Source: Daejeonella sp. JGW-45 (GTDB lineage: Bacteria; Bacteroidota; Bacteroidia; Sphingobacteriales; Sphingobacteriaceae). Taken from it: DNA of 64,000 bases. The notes under the pieces are model-generated. The model saw only the letters and a list, made by a program, of their open reading frames with translations. It did no database searches and was not told the DNA's origin. The first letter of the stretch is position 1, and every line of letters begins with the position of its first letter. The stretch is taken from NCBI RefSeq assembly GCF_029360805.1, contig NZ_JARKNC010000008.1:618339-682338 (forward strand), read 5' to 3'. The translations under genes were made by a program, and so were the position numbers. This document shows, piece after piece, positions 44,605 to 53,431 of this stretch.

Positions 44605-45267
44605 TCACTCCCTCCACAAAAACGGGAACAGCAACAACGAAGTAGTAATCACGATAACGTTTATTGCGAGAAGAATAGCTATCTCATCTAAAGATACCGA
44701 ACGATCCAGCCCGTCGAGAGCATTTTTTGACAACTTGATCAAAACGATCAATAACGGTATGACCAGCGGAAAGCTTAGGATAGCCATTAATGAGCCGCCT
44801 GCGCCTGATTTAGATGCTATACCAGAGATCATAGTAAAGACCGAAGCAAAGCTGATACTCCCTAATACGACTGAAAGCATATAGAATAACGGATCACCCA
44901 CCGGGTTCTTAAAAACCAGCGAATAAAAACCTAGTGCAATAACTGAAAGCAGCAGCATCAGGAGGACGTTATAAATGATCTTGGAGATGATTATAGCTTG
45001 TGGACCCGTAATTGTATAATAATAAAGTTGCCTGCCCCGGCTCTCCTGGATAAAGCTTTTAGTGATCGCATTTACGGAGGCGAAAAGCATAATGATCCAA
45101 AAAAGCGCATTCCAGGTAGGAGGATTGCTTATTTCACGGAACGACAAATAGCACACAAAAACCGTTGAAACTACGTAAAGCAAGATCCCATTCAGCGCAT
45201 ACCGTGAACGCCATTCGAGCATAAGTTCTTTGCGGATTAAGAATTTGATCTGGTGAAAGAGGCTCAT
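44605..45267 (-). CDS. ccmB: Cytochrome c maturation ABC transporter permease CcmB
   Basis: 220 residues with six transmembrane helices, beginning IKFLIRKELMLEWRSRYALNG as is typical of CcmB. Conserved features: TKSFIQESRGRQLYYY, which contacts the ATPase, and the SFPLVIPLLIV segment. CcmB works with the ATPase CcmA to free heme-loaded CcmE. No ccmA is found in the window, so the ATPase must be encoded elsewhere. Confidence 0.9.
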   Translation of the reverse strand: MSLFHQIKFLIRKELMLEWRSRYALNGILLYVVSTVFVCYLSFREISNPPTWNALFWIIMLFASVNAITKSFIQESRGRQLYYYTITGPQAIIISKIIYNVLLMLLLSVIALGFYSLVFKNPVGDPLFYMLSVVLGSISFASVFTMISGIASKSGAGGSLMAILSFPLVIPLLIVLIKLSKNALDGLDRSVSLDEIAILLAINVIVITTSLLLFPFLWRE

Positions 45268-45281
45268 AAATCGACATCTGG

Positions 45282-45716
45282 TTATATGACCGGGGCGGGT
45301 GTCTTTTCCGTCGTCATCGCGACCTTATTCTTTCCTGAAAATAAGATTATTATGAAGGCACCCGCGAACATCAGGCCCCATCCCAGCCATTTGAACTTAA
45401 TCATCCGGCTGGCGGCCGCAGCTAACTTCTTTAAAGGAATAAAGCTAAAATAATCGTTGACCTTAAAATAAACTGCCGCCAATGTAAATATTAACGTCAG
45501 AAGCAAAAACCACCCGGAGAACCGGAGAAGACCCTGTTTACCGGTTACGGCAGCAAGCAAGGCTAAAGCCGCCAGCGTGTAAACGATACTGGCCAGAACC
45601 GTGTCTATATCCCAGTAATTCCAGTTTCCCATGATGGGGACGCGCAGCATCGGGCACATTCCCCCCACAAGAACGAGTATTACACCCAAAAGGCTTGCAT
45701 AGCTTTTTGCTGTCAT
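45282..45716 (-). CDS. Four-helix membrane protein of unknown function
   Basis: 144 residues with four transmembrane helices (about 8-28, 38-58, 68-86, 112-130) and a short basic/acidic C-terminus. No motif recognised. It begins 8 bp after gldC and ends 14 bp before ccmB, so it is probably translated with them; a role tied to cytochrome maturation or the envelope is only a guess. Confidence 0.68.
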   Translation of the reverse strand: MTAKSYASLLGVILVLVGGMCPMLRVPIMGNWNYWDIDTVLASIVYTLAALALLAAVTGKQGLLRFSGWFLLLTLIFTLAAVYFKVNDYFSFIPLKKLAAAASRMIKFKWLGWGLMFAGAFIIILFSGKNKVAMTTEKTPAPVI

Positions 45717-45724
45717 GATTCAAG

Positions 45725-46084
45725 TTAGCCTTTCAACGCTGATTGCGGGCTATTACCTTCAGTCAGTTCCATCTTTTCGGCAAAGTGGGCACAATAATCC
45801 CGCAGATCTTCGACAATCGCCTCTTCACCGGTTGCACGTAAGAAGCTATCACCCATGGTCTGAAGTGTTTCGTAAAAAAACCTCTTCATTTCATCAACAG
45901 GCATATCTTTAGTCCATAGGTCGATACGCAAGGAATTTTTATAGTTGTGATCCCATAATGCCAGCATCATGGACTTAACCGGCAGTGCTTCTTTATTTTG
46001 AGAGTCGGTAGATTCCCAAAGAATACTTTCAGGTACGTTCTGATCGTCAAGTTCAACGGTCAGTTTTATTTCGGCTTTTTTCAT
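45725..46084 (-). CDS. gldC: Gliding motility protein GldC homologue
   Basis: 119 residues. The sequence KKAEIKLTVELDDQNVPE, LWDHNYKNSLRIDLWTKDMPVDEM and FFYETLQTMGDSF matches GldC of Flavobacterium. GldC is a small soluble protein associated with gliding machinery (linked to GldB) whose exact role is not settled; it also occurs in non-gliding relatives. No other gld genes are in the window. Confidence 0.9.
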   Translation of the reverse strand: MKKAEIKLTVELDDQNVPESILWESTDSQNKEALPVKSMMLALWDHNYKNSLRIDLWTKDMPVDEMKRFFYETLQTMGDSFLRATGEEAIVEDLRDYCAHFAEKMELTEGNSPQSALKG

Positions 46085-46147
46085 GCGATGCGGAATATGA
46101 GAAACGAGAAGCGAGCCTTGCTCGTAGTTAACTATAAATTTTAAGTT

Positions 46148-46408
46148 TTAATCAAACTGGGTTCTGATCAATAAGATCAATATGACGACAAAGATGAGAA
46201 ATAAGAGTTCAAATAACCAAATCCGTTTAAGGTTCCCTATGAGCCGTCTGAAAATGAGGTCTGATATTGAGCTCAATATAAAAAGAACAAAGAGCGGAAT
46301 GATCCCCAGCTGGCGCCAGCCATTATCGTCGGGGAAAATCAACAGATAAGCGATGGCGACAAGTAAAATAGACGAAACGATGTTCAGCGGTGTTAAGCGC
46401 AAATTCAT
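46148..46408 (-). CDS. Small two- to three-helix membrane protein
   Basis: 86 residues with three hydrophobic stretches (about 8-24, 32-48, 64-83) separated by short loops. No family recognised. The start codon directly abuts the helicase stop (46409), which suggests translational coupling with the RhlE-type gene. Confidence 0.6.
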   Translation of the reverse strand: MNLRLTPLNIVSSILLVAIAYLLIFPDDNGWRQLGIIPLFVLFILSSISDLIFRRLIGNLKRIWLFELLFLIFVVILILLIRTQFD

Positions 46409-47788
46409 TTATTTTCTCTTTTTATCTTTTTTATGTACCGCATCGAATTTAGGGCCCTTCTTCTTTCTGGCTGCTCCTGGCTTATTATTTCTAATTTTTT
46501 TCGGATTGCCGGCTGCGGCAGTTTTTGTGCCCTTCGTGTTTTTTGCCTTTTTCTCGTGAAAAGCTCCCTTAAATTCCGGATCATCCCGTCGCTTCTGAAG
46601 ATCGATTTCCCTCGCAATGTCCTGCCGCTCCTCATAAGGTGTTTCGTCTATAAATACCCCTTCGGGGATTACCGCACGAGGGATTTGCTGGCGAATAAGC
46701 TTTTCTATTTTCTGCACATAATATTCTTCGGAAGGACTACAAAAAGTTATTGCGTCGCCTGTTTGAAGTGCCCGGCCCGTTCTGCCAATCCGGTGAACAT
46801 AGTCCTCAATGATTATAGGCACATCGAAGTTGATCACATGACTGACATTGCTGACGTCCAGCCCCCGTGATGCCACGTCTGTAGCAACGAGGATCCTGAT
46901 ATCTCCTTCTTTAAAGGCATTGATGGAATTTATCCTCGTATTCTGCCCTTTATTTGCATGAATGACCCTCACCTGCTCAGCCCCGTAACGACGCTCCAGG
47001 AAACGGAAGATATTATCTGCCACGGTCTTCGTCTTACAAAAAACGATAAGCCTGCTAAAATCCTCAGTATCTTTAAGCAGATGCTGAAGCAGGTTCAGTT
47101 TAGTTTTAAGGTTTGGAACGGTATACAGCACCTGGCTAACAGTATCTGCAGGTGTAGCCTGAGCGGCCACCTCTATAACAGTTGGATGTTTCAGGAAGTC
47201 GCCTGAAATTTTATGGACCAATTCACTCATTGTGGCCGAGAATAAAAGGTTCTGCCGCTTCCGGGGAACAACTTCCAGGATCCGGTGAATAGAACCTATA
47301 AATCCCATATCCATCATCTTATCGGCCTCGTCCATAACGAGGAACTTCAGGTATTGAGTATTAATATTTCCGGCCAGATATAGATCCAGGAACCTCCCAG
47401 GAGTTGAAATAATAATATCGACACCCCTTTTCAACTCAGCGATCTGAATCTTGGGACCAAGTCCACCATATAGCACTACTGTCCGAAGATCCGTGTATTT
47501 AGCGAATGTGCGAACATTCTCCTCGATCTGCATGGCAAGTTCGCGGGTCGGGACTATGATCAAAGCCCTTGCATCGTTTCCCTGGGCATATTTAAGCTTC
47601 ATAAGTATAGGCAGCACGAACGCGGCAGTTTTTCCGGTACCCGTTTGAGCAATGCCCATGATATCCTGTCCTGATAGAATCGGCATGATCGCTTTTTCCT
47701 GAATGGGTGTGGGCAAGGTATAACCCGCATCCGAAACCGCGTTCAGGATCTGGCGGTTAAGCTTAAAGTCTTCAAAAGATTGTGACAT
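46409..47788 (-). CDS. DEAD-box RNA helicase (RhlE type)
   Basis: 459 residues. Q motif region FEDFKLNRQILNAV, motif I AQTGTGKT, motif II DEAD, motif III SATM, motif VI HRIGRTGRA. After about residue 375 comes a Lys/Arg-rich tail (KKAKNTKGTKTAAAGN, then GAARKKKGPK), common in RhlE-type helicases, which unwind RNA in ribosome assembly or mRNA decay, often at low temperature. Preceded by a heptad repeat. Confidence 0.92.
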   Translation of the reverse strand: MSQSFEDFKLNRQILNAVSDAGYTLPTPIQEKAIMPILSGQDIMGIAQTGTGKTAAFVLPILMKLKYAQGNDARALIIVPTRELAMQIEENVRTFAKYTDLRTVVLYGGLGPKIQIAELKRGVDIIISTPGRFLDLYLAGNINTQYLKFLVMDEADKMMDMGFIGSIHRILEVVPRKRQNLLFSATMSELVHKISGDFLKHPTVIEVAAQATPADTVSQVLYTVPNLKTKLNLLQHLLKDTEDFSRLIVFCKTKTVADNIFRFLERRYGAEQVRVIHANKGQNTRINSINAFKEGDIRILVATDVASRGLDVSNVSHVINFDVPIIIEDYVHRIGRTGRALQTGDAITFCSPSEEYYVQKIEKLIRQQIPRAVIPEGVFIDETPYEERQDIAREIDLQKRRDDPEFKGAFHEKKAKNTKGTKTAAAGNPKKIRNNKPGAARKKKGPKFDAVHKKDKKRK

Positions 47789-47806
47789 AGGGCAAAGGTA
47801 AGGTTT

Positions 47807-47848
47807 AGCTTTGAGCTGTGAGCTATCAGCTATCAGCTATCAGCTTTT
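47807..47848. repeat. Heptad repeat block, AGCTATC type
   Basis: Six consecutive 7-bp units: AGCTTTG, AGCTGTG, AGCTATC three times, AGCTTTT (47807-47848). They lie between the helicase start and the terminator of the outer-membrane protein gene. Confidence 0.85.
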
Positions 47849-47858
47849 TGCAGACGCA

Positions 47859-47887
47859 TAAAAAAAGGCACACCTTTCGGTGCACCT
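47859..47887 (-). terminator. Intrinsic terminator of the outer-membrane barrel gene
   Basis: On the minus strand AGGTGCACC (47887-47879), a GAAA tetraloop and GGTGTGCCT (47874-47866) pair over nine positions including two G-U pairs, followed by a T run. It lies 27 bp after the stop of the gene at 47914. Confidence 0.85.
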
Positions 47888-47913
47888 CTCTTTAATTATC
47901 AGTGTCGGTGATC

Positions 47914-48531
47914 TTAGAAGTGGAACTGAACTCCGATTTGCGGGGCAAAGAAACTTGTTCCAATTGAGAACCTGTCGTAACCTGCACCCGGTAATTCGTT
48001 ACCACTTGCATCCTCAACACGGTAGTTGTTGTAAGAAATACCTCTGAATGCAAATTCAATACCGATCTTTTTAGTCGGGAAGTAAGCAAAGCCTGGAGAA
48101 ACAGCTACGCCGATAGCGGTAGATGAACCTACTTTAGCGCCAGTGTCACCACTTGCATCAGTAGCTTTAACCGTACCGAATGCCAATGGCACTGCTGCCT
48201 GACCGAAGAATTTAAACTGATCGCTTAATCCAACGTAGTATCTACCGAATGGACTTACTACAAATGCTTCATTGTAACCTGTAGGGCTCGCGGTACCTAC
48301 TTTGGCGTAGTTGTAGCCAACACCAGTTCCTAATGCGAAATTATCAGAAACGAAATAACCTACGTTAGGAACTAAAGACAAAGTCTCAGTTGCTTTTGCT
48401 CCGTCTGCATCAGATTTTTGTGAATCATAAGAAGCTGTACCACCCAGTATCCATTTTCCTTTTTCTGTTTGTGCATTTACATTTAATGCAAGTACTACTA
48501 CTGCTGTTAACGATAAAATTAACTTTTTCAT
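47914..48531 (-). CDS. Outer-membrane beta-barrel protein
   Basis: About 205 residues from ATG 48531 (a longer frame to 48582 adds an unlikely leader). Signal peptide 1-20 (MKKLILSLTAVVVLALNVNA). The mature part alternates polar and hydrophobic residues over about eight strands and ends IGVQFHF, the aromatic C-terminus recognised by the barrel assembly machinery. Its promoter overlaps a motif shared with the divergent TetR gene, and it has its own terminator. Family level: OmpX/OprF-like small barrel; function unknown. Confidence 0.88.
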   Translation of the reverse strand: MKKLILSLTAVVVLALNVNAQTEKGKWILGGTASYDSQKSDADGAKATETLSLVPNVGYFVSDNFALGTGVGYNYAKVGTASPTGYNEAFVVSPFGRYYVGLSDQFKFFGQAAVPLAFGTVKATDASGDTGAKVGSSTAIGVAVSPGFAYFPTKKIGIEFAFRGISYNNYRVEDASGNELPGAGYDRFSIGTSFFAPQIGVQFHF

Positions 48532-48579
48532 GATTGTATGTTTAAAATTTAAAGGGCCGTTATTTTTTCGACCACAGCA

Positions 48580-48609
48580 CAAAATTAGTCGAATATTATG
48601 GTCTGCAAA
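48580..48609 (-). promoter_or_regulatory. Promoter of the outer-membrane barrel gene
   Basis: On the minus strand TTTG (48609-48606), an 18-bp spacer and TAATTTTG (48587-48580): both Bacteroidetes elements. The minus-seven box lies inside AAAATTAGTCGAA (48581-48593), which recurs at 48830-48842. A TTCGAC...GTCGAA dyad spans 48567-48593. Confidence 0.65.
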
Positions 48610-48842
48610 AATATTTTAAGCCGAATTAAAATCGACTTTCGTAACCCCTTGATCTACTGTCTATATTATTTTAAGGTTACACAAACATTACCAAATTGTG
48701 ACAAATACCTCATTTTAGCAGGCAATTAAAGAATTAGCGTCTCCTGGCTGTTTTTTCATGAGACGCAAAACTTTAATCCACAGGAAATTACATTTTCCAA
48801 TTTTTTATTTGTATTTTAGAATAAATAGAAAAATTAGTCGAA
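48581..48842. promoter_or_regulatory. Divergent region with a repeated 13-mer, candidate TetR operators
   Basis: The 311-bp gap 48532-48842 separates the barrel gene from the TetR gene and contains no gene. The 13-mer AAAATTAGTCGAA occurs twice in the same orientation, at 48581-48593 over the barrel promoter and at 48830-48842 directly before the TetR ATG. A regulator binding both would control itself and its neighbour. Inferred from repetition and position. Confidence 0.45.
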
Positions 48843-49442
48843 ATGAGCGCTCCAATTCAAAAAGACGAAAAAACCCTCCGGGAGATCCTGGAAGCTGCCA
48901 GAGATCTTTTTACAAAAAACGGCCTGAAAAAGACCACGATGGATGATGTTGCCAGGGCCGTGGGCAAGGGTAAGAGTTCCTTATATTATTATTTCACCGG
49001 CAAAACAGAACTGTTTCGGGCCGTTGTACTTTACGAGCTAAAGAAGATATTGAAAGACATTCGCTTTGCTATTAATGCCGAAACTAGTGCCAGTGGCAAA
49101 TTAAAAGCATTCCTGCTCACCAGGCTGGATCTCAAGGAGAAGACCCACAATCTGGGGCAGGTGGTTTCCGAAGATATCTTTGACAACTTTAAAGAGATCT
49201 GCGAGCTTAAAGCAGATTTCGAATTAACCCAGGTTGAGATCATAAGGGAAATTGTAAAGGGCGGCATTCAGGCCGGCGAATTCAGAGACATGACTAAAGA
49301 TGAAATTGGATTTTTCTCCTGCTGGACAGCCGCAGCATTTGGCGGCCTCGAGCTTTCGATAAGTACAAACTCTGATCTTATTGCAGATAAACGTTCAATC
49401 GATAAGATAGTTGAATTTATACTCTTCGGCATAAGCCGGTAA
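48843..49442 (+). CDS. TetR family transcriptional regulator
   Basis: 199 residues. N-terminal helix-turn-helix (about 12-58): ILEAARDLFTKNGLKKTTMDDVARAVGKGKSSLYYYF is the classic TetR pattern. The C-terminal ligand and dimer domain (about 65-199) resembles the YcdC/DUF type with no clear ligand clue. It is divergent from the barrel gene, and the dihydroorotase gene follows 54 bp downstream. Likely a repressor of itself and the barrel gene. Confidence 0.9.
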   Translation: MSAPIQKDEKTLREILEAARDLFTKNGLKKTTMDDVARAVGKGKSSLYYYFTGKTELFRAVVLYELKKILKDIRFAINAETSASGKLKAFLLTRLDLKEKTHNLGQVVSEDIFDNFKEICELKADFELTQVEIIREIVKGGIQAGEFRDMTKDEIGFFSCWTAAAFGGLELSISTNSDLIADKRSIDKIVEFILFGISR

Positions 49443-49496
49443 ACCTGCCGCTTCTTATCGAATAATTTCTCAAATTTGTAAAAATCCAAACTCATC

Positions 49497-50831
49497 ATGT
49501 CTTCTATCCTGATCCATTCTGCCACCCTTGTTAATGAAAACCGGACCTTCATTGCGGATGTGTATATTAAAAATGGGCTGATCGAACAAATCGCCGGGAC
49601 GATTGACAGAAAAGCTGATAAGGTTATTGACGGCCGGGGTCTGCACTTGTTCCCCGGATGCATTGACGACCAGGTGCACTTCCGTGAACCAGGCTTAACG
49701 CATAAGGCTGATATCTTTACAGAAAGCAGGGCTGCAGTAGCTGGTGGTATTACATCCTTCATGGAAATGCCCAATACGGTTCCCAATACGCTCACACAGG
49801 AATTACTTGCCGGGAAATATGAAATTGCATCCAGAACATCCGCAGCTAATTATTCCTTTTTCATGGGTGCTGGCAATGATAACCTAGACGAGGTCCTTAA
49901 AACAGATCCAAAAACCGTGTGCGGAATAAAAGTTTTCATGGGCTCGTCCACTGGCAATATGCTGGTAGATAATGAAAAGACGCTCGAGGGGATCTTCAGC
50001 CAGGCCCCGATATTAGTTGCTGTGCATTGTGAAGATGAAGCGACGATACGCGAAAACACCGCAAATTTCAAGGCTTTGTATGGTGATAAATTGACGGCCG
50101 AGATGCATCCGCAGATCCGCAGTGCCGAGGCCTGTTATAAATCGTCTTCGTTTGCTATAGAACTGGCCAAAAAACACAATACAAGATTGCATATCCTGCA
50201 TATCTCATCAGCTTTGGAAACGCATTTATTTGAGAACTCTATTCCCTTGTCTGAAAAACGAATAACTGCAGAGGCATGCATACACCATCTCTGGTTTTCT
50301 GATAAGGACTATGATAAAAAAGGTAACTGGATCAAATGGAACCCAGCCATAAAGTCCGGCGAAGACCGGGAGGCTATTTTCAATGCCGTACTGGATGGCC
50401 GAATTGATATTATAGCCACTGACCATGCGCCTCATACGATGGAAGAAAAGTCGCAGCCTTATATTAAAGCTCCTTCAGGCGGTCCGCTAGTGCAGCATGC
50501 TTTAATTGCCATGCTTCAGTTTTACGATCAGGGTAAAATAAGTCTTGAAAAGATCGCAGAAAAAATGGCACACCATCCTGCAATTTGTTTCCAAATAGAA
50601 AAAAGAGGTTTTATACGCGAGGGATTTTGGGCAGATCTGGTGTTAGTCGATTTGTCCAGACCTACAGAGGTAACCAGAGAAAACATCTTATCCAAATGTG
50701 GCTGGAGCCCTTTTGATGGACTGATCTTTAGTTCTTCCATCCATACAACGATCGTTTCAGGACGGGTAGCTTATGAAAATGGGAAAGTAATTGAGAATGG
50801 TGTTGGGGAGAGGCTAATGTTCAGCAGGTAA
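49497..50831 (+). CDS. pyrC: Dihydroorotase (probably active)
   Basis: 444 residues, an amidohydrolase. Metal and catalytic residues are mostly present: QVHFR at 59-63 (Gln59 replaces the first His of HxHxR), GIKVFMG with the carboxylated Lys, VHCEDE, LHILHIS and ATDHAPH near residue 306. It cyclises carbamoyl aspartate in pyrimidine synthesis. To my knowledge the Gln variant is common among Bacteroidota dihydroorotases. It is the likely functional counterpart of the degenerate homologue at 10142. No other pyr gene is adjacent. Confidence 0.85.
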   Translation: MSSILIHSATLVNENRTFIADVYIKNGLIEQIAGTIDRKADKVIDGRGLHLFPGCIDDQVHFREPGLTHKADIFTESRAAVAGGITSFMEMPNTVPNTLTQELLAGKYEIASRTSAANYSFFMGAGNDNLDEVLKTDPKTVCGIKVFMGSSTGNMLVDNEKTLEGIFSQAPILVAVHCEDEATIRENTANFKALYGDKLTAEMHPQIRSAEACYKSSSFAIELAKKHNTRLHILHISSALETHLFENSIPLSEKRITAEACIHHLWFSDKDYDKKGNWIKWNPAIKSGEDREAIFNAVLDGRIDIIATDHAPHTMEEKSQPYIKAPSGGPLVQHALIAMLQFYDQGKISLEKIAEKMAHHPAICFQIEKRGFIREGFWADLVLVDLSRPTEVTRENILSKCGWSPFDGLIFSSSIHTTIVSGRVAYENGKVIENGVGERLMFSR

Positions 50832-50997
50832 TTAGCAAATGGGGGAAATGAGTAGGTTTAGTAATTAGTATGCTTGTTGGATGTGCTGTCGACCCGGAGG
50901 GGCCGCATTTGCTAATTCTCATGCCCGCGTAATAAACCCTCTAAAATCCCCTCTCTTACTTCCCATTTTCAGTAAACTACGTACCTTTACCCCTAAT

Positions 50998-52848
50998 ATG
51001 GCTACAGTATCAATCAATCTCGCTACAGGTTCGGTTCAAAAAGAAGAAATTATTGTTGGGATAGATCTTGGCACCACGAACAGCCTGGTTGCTTTTATTA
51101 ATCCGGATGGGAATCCCCAGGTAATTAATGATACGGGAAAAGGAGTGCTCGTCCCTTCTGTTGTTCACTTTCAGCCTGATGGCAGCGTCATCGTAGGCAA
51201 TGAGGCGAAAGAGCATTTAATTACTGATACCCAGAATACTATATTTTCTGTGAAACGTCTTTTGGGGCGTTCATTTGATGATATTAAAGCCCATAGCGAA
51301 TTATTTTCATACAAGATTATCGACGACGATAGTGAAAGCATGGTTAAGATCAATGCCGGAGGCAGGTACTATACCCCTATCGAGCTGTCAGCTATGGTCC
51401 TGAAAGAATTGAAAGATCGTGCCGAACACGCCTTGAAAACCGCGGTAAACAGGGCTGTGATTACTGTCCCTGCATATTTTAATGACAGCCAGAGACAAGC
51501 TACCCGCGACGCCGGTAAACTTGCCGGGCTCGATGTGTTAAGGATAGTAAACGAACCGACGGCCGCCAGTCTGGCTTACGGTATCGGCCTGGATCCTGAA
51601 GAAGAAAAAACCATAGCTGTGTACGACCTTGGCGGCGGAACATTCGACGTCTCAGTTCTGAAGATCCAGAACGGCATATTTGAGGTTCTTGCAACAAATG
51701 GTGATACTTTCCTGGGCGGGGATGATTTCGACCAGGCAATCGTTAATTATTGGATTGAGGCAAATCAGCTTCAGAACAGGATGAACGATGATACCCTTCG
51801 CCAGGCCCTGCGCCTGAAAGCTGAGGAAGCAAAAAAAGCCTTAACTACCCAAAATCTCTTTAACGATTTCGTCGGCGAAATTCCCTGTGCAATAACCAGG
51901 ATGAAGTTTGAAGAATTAATCTCTGCAAAAGTTGAGCAAACTATTCAATCCTGCAGGAATGCACTTGCTGATGCAAACCTGAATATCAGCGATATCCAGG
52001 AAGTGGTGATGGTGGGAGGCTCGACCCGTACTCCCCTCGTGAAGCGTAAGGTGTCAGAATTTTTCGCACAGGAAGTGCATGATAAGATCAACCCTGACGA
52101 GGTGGTTGCACTGGGCGCCGCCATACAGTCGGATATTCTGGCTGGTAACCGGAAGGATATCTTACTGCTGGACGTTACTCCGCTTTCACTTGGAATTGAA
52201 ACTATGGGTGGCTTAATGGATGTCATCATTCCACGAAACGCAAAAGTACCGAGTAAAGCGGGCCGGCAATACACTACCTCGATAGACGGACAGGCGAATA
52301 TGAAGATCTCTGTGTACCAGGGAGAGCGGGATCTTGTGAAGGAGAACCGTAAACTTGCTGAATTTGACCTTAAAGGTATCCCGGGAATGCCTGCAGGTTT
52401 CCCAAAGGTTGACATAAACTTCCGCCTGAACGCCGACGGCATTCTTACTGTAGAAGCTGTTGAACTGCGCTCAGGAGTAAAACAAAAAGTTGAAGTGAAA
52501 CCTACCTACGGCCTGACTGACGAGGAGGTTGAAAAGATGCTCATCGATAGCATACAAAATGCAAAAGAAGACGTCAGTAGAAGAATGCTGATCGAATCAC
52601 GCACCGAGGGTGAACAAATGGTCTACACTGTAGAACGTTTTCTTCAAAAGAACAAAGACCAGGTTTCGGAACAGGAAACACTGGACACTCAAAAACTCTT
52701 AGATGCCTTAAAAGCTGCTTTAGTTTCCGGCGATAAAGACTTGATCCATAAAAGCATTGACGAACTGAATGAATTTACCAGGCCTTTTGCAGAGCGGCTT
52801 ATGAATGTGGCCATCGGTACGGCGATGAAGGGCAGACGGGTGGAGTAG
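50998..52848 (+). CDS. hscA: Fe-S cluster assembly chaperone HscA (Hsp70)
   Basis: 616 residues from ATG 51000 region (start 50998); a longer frame from 50881 adds 39 residues that are unlike the family. ATPase domain (about 20-380): [69 protein letters not shown]. Substrate domain after about 385. Shorter than DnaK (about 640) and lacking the acidic tail, as for HscA, which releases clusters from IscU with HscB (687-1229). The stop codon directly enters a heptad repeat. Confidence 0.88.
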   Translation: MATVSINLATGSVQKEEIIVGIDLGTTNSLVAFINPDGNPQVINDTGKGVLVPSVVHFQPDGSVIVGNEAKEHLITDTQNTIFSVKRLLGRSFDDIKAHSELFSYKIIDDDSESMVKINAGGRYYTPIELSAMVLKELKDRAEHALKTAVNRAVITVPAYFNDSQRQATRDAGKLAGLDVLRIVNEPTAASLAYGIGLDPEEEKTIAVYDLGGGTFDVSVLKIQNGIFEVLATNGDTFLGGDDFDQAIVNYWIEANQLQNRMNDDTLRQALRLKAEEAKKALTTQNLFNDFVGEIPCAITRMKFEELISAKVEQTIQSCRNALADANLNISDIQEVVMVGGSTRTPLVKRKVSEFFAQEVHDKINPDEVVALGAAIQSDILAGNRKDILLLDVTPLSLGIETMGGLMDVIIPRNAKVPSKAGRQYTTSIDGQANMKISVYQGERDLVKENRKLAEFDLKGIPGMPAGFPKVDINFRLNADGILTVEAVELRSGVKQKVEVKPTYGLTDEEVEKMLIDSIQNAKEDVSRRMLIESRTEGEQMVYTVERFLQKNKDQVSEQETLDTQKLLDALKAALVSGDKDLIHKSIDELNEFTRPFAERLMNVAIGTAMKGRRVE

Positions 52849-53063
52849 TTATACGTTATAAGTTGTACGTTATAAGTTGTACGTGAATTTCTGGTAAAGA
52901 CGACTTTTGTGTCCAAAAATAAAAGAGCCGGCGACCGAACATTGTTCCACTCCCCGGCTTTTTTCGCTTAGTGCGGTACGTTTCCAACTTATAACGTAAA
53001 ACGTACAACGTATAACCTTTAGGCGTATTGCAACTTACAACGTAAAACGTACAACATATAACT
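52848..53063. repeat. Facing heptad repeats around a terminator
   Basis: GTTATAC, GTTATAA, GTTGTAC, GTTATAA, GTTGTAC run 52848-52882, starting at the last base of the hscA stop codon. Facing blocks AACTTAT, AACGTAA, AACGTAC, AACGTAT (52986-53013) and AACTTAC, AACGTAA, AACGTAC, AACATAT (53032-53059) follow, up to the end of the next gene. A terminator sits between the arms. Confidence 0.85.
52926..52965. terminator. Bidirectional intrinsic terminator
   Basis: AGCCGG (52926-52931) pairs with CCGGCT (52954-52959), flanked by an A-rich run and TTTTTT. The loop is 22 nt. It separates convergent hscA and the hypothetical gene at 53064. Confidence 0.7.
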
Positions 53064-53360
53064 CTAAAGCCCGGCTTCACGCATAGATTCCTGCTCTCTT
53101 AACCCTTCAATATTATTTTTCTTTTCATAGTCATCTTTCGCTTCTGCAAAACTACTGAGGATCTCGGCAATCTTATCCAGGTTATCTGATACGTTCTGAT
53201 GCATTTCAGGAAGAACTTTCTCAAGTGTCTTATTACCAAGATCGAAATTGTCTATCTCTATTTTACCGATCTTTTGCACGATAGCAGTCTGGCTATTTTT
53301 TAGATCTTCCAGTTCATGCGTGATCTTTTCCATTAAGTCGAATTTTTTCAGCTTATCCAT
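53064..53360 (-). CDS. Small hypothetical protein, helical
   Basis: About 98 residues from ATG 53360 (an ATG at 53381 is also in frame). Rich in Glu, Lys and Asn with heptad-like hydrophobic spacing (MEKITHELEDLKNSQTAI, LDKIAEILSSFAEAKDDY), suggesting a helical coiled-coil protein. No family recognised. Its end is at the heptad repeat, 70 bp before riboflavin synthase in transcription order reversed. Confidence 0.6.
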   Translation of the reverse strand: MDKLKKFDLMEKITHELEDLKNSQTAIVQKIGKIEIDNFDLGNKTLEKVLPEMHQNVSDNLDKIAEILSSFAEAKDDYEKKNNIEGLREQESMREAGL

Positions 53361-53431
53361 AGTGTTGCAAATTTGGTTCACATAAGTAATGCAATTATGT
53401 TGCCAGATTGGTCACACACAGGACTTCAATC

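Noticed and set aside
50881-50997. 39-residue extension of HscA
   Set aside because: Low similarity and odd composition; ATG 50998 gives the normal Hsp70 N-terminus.
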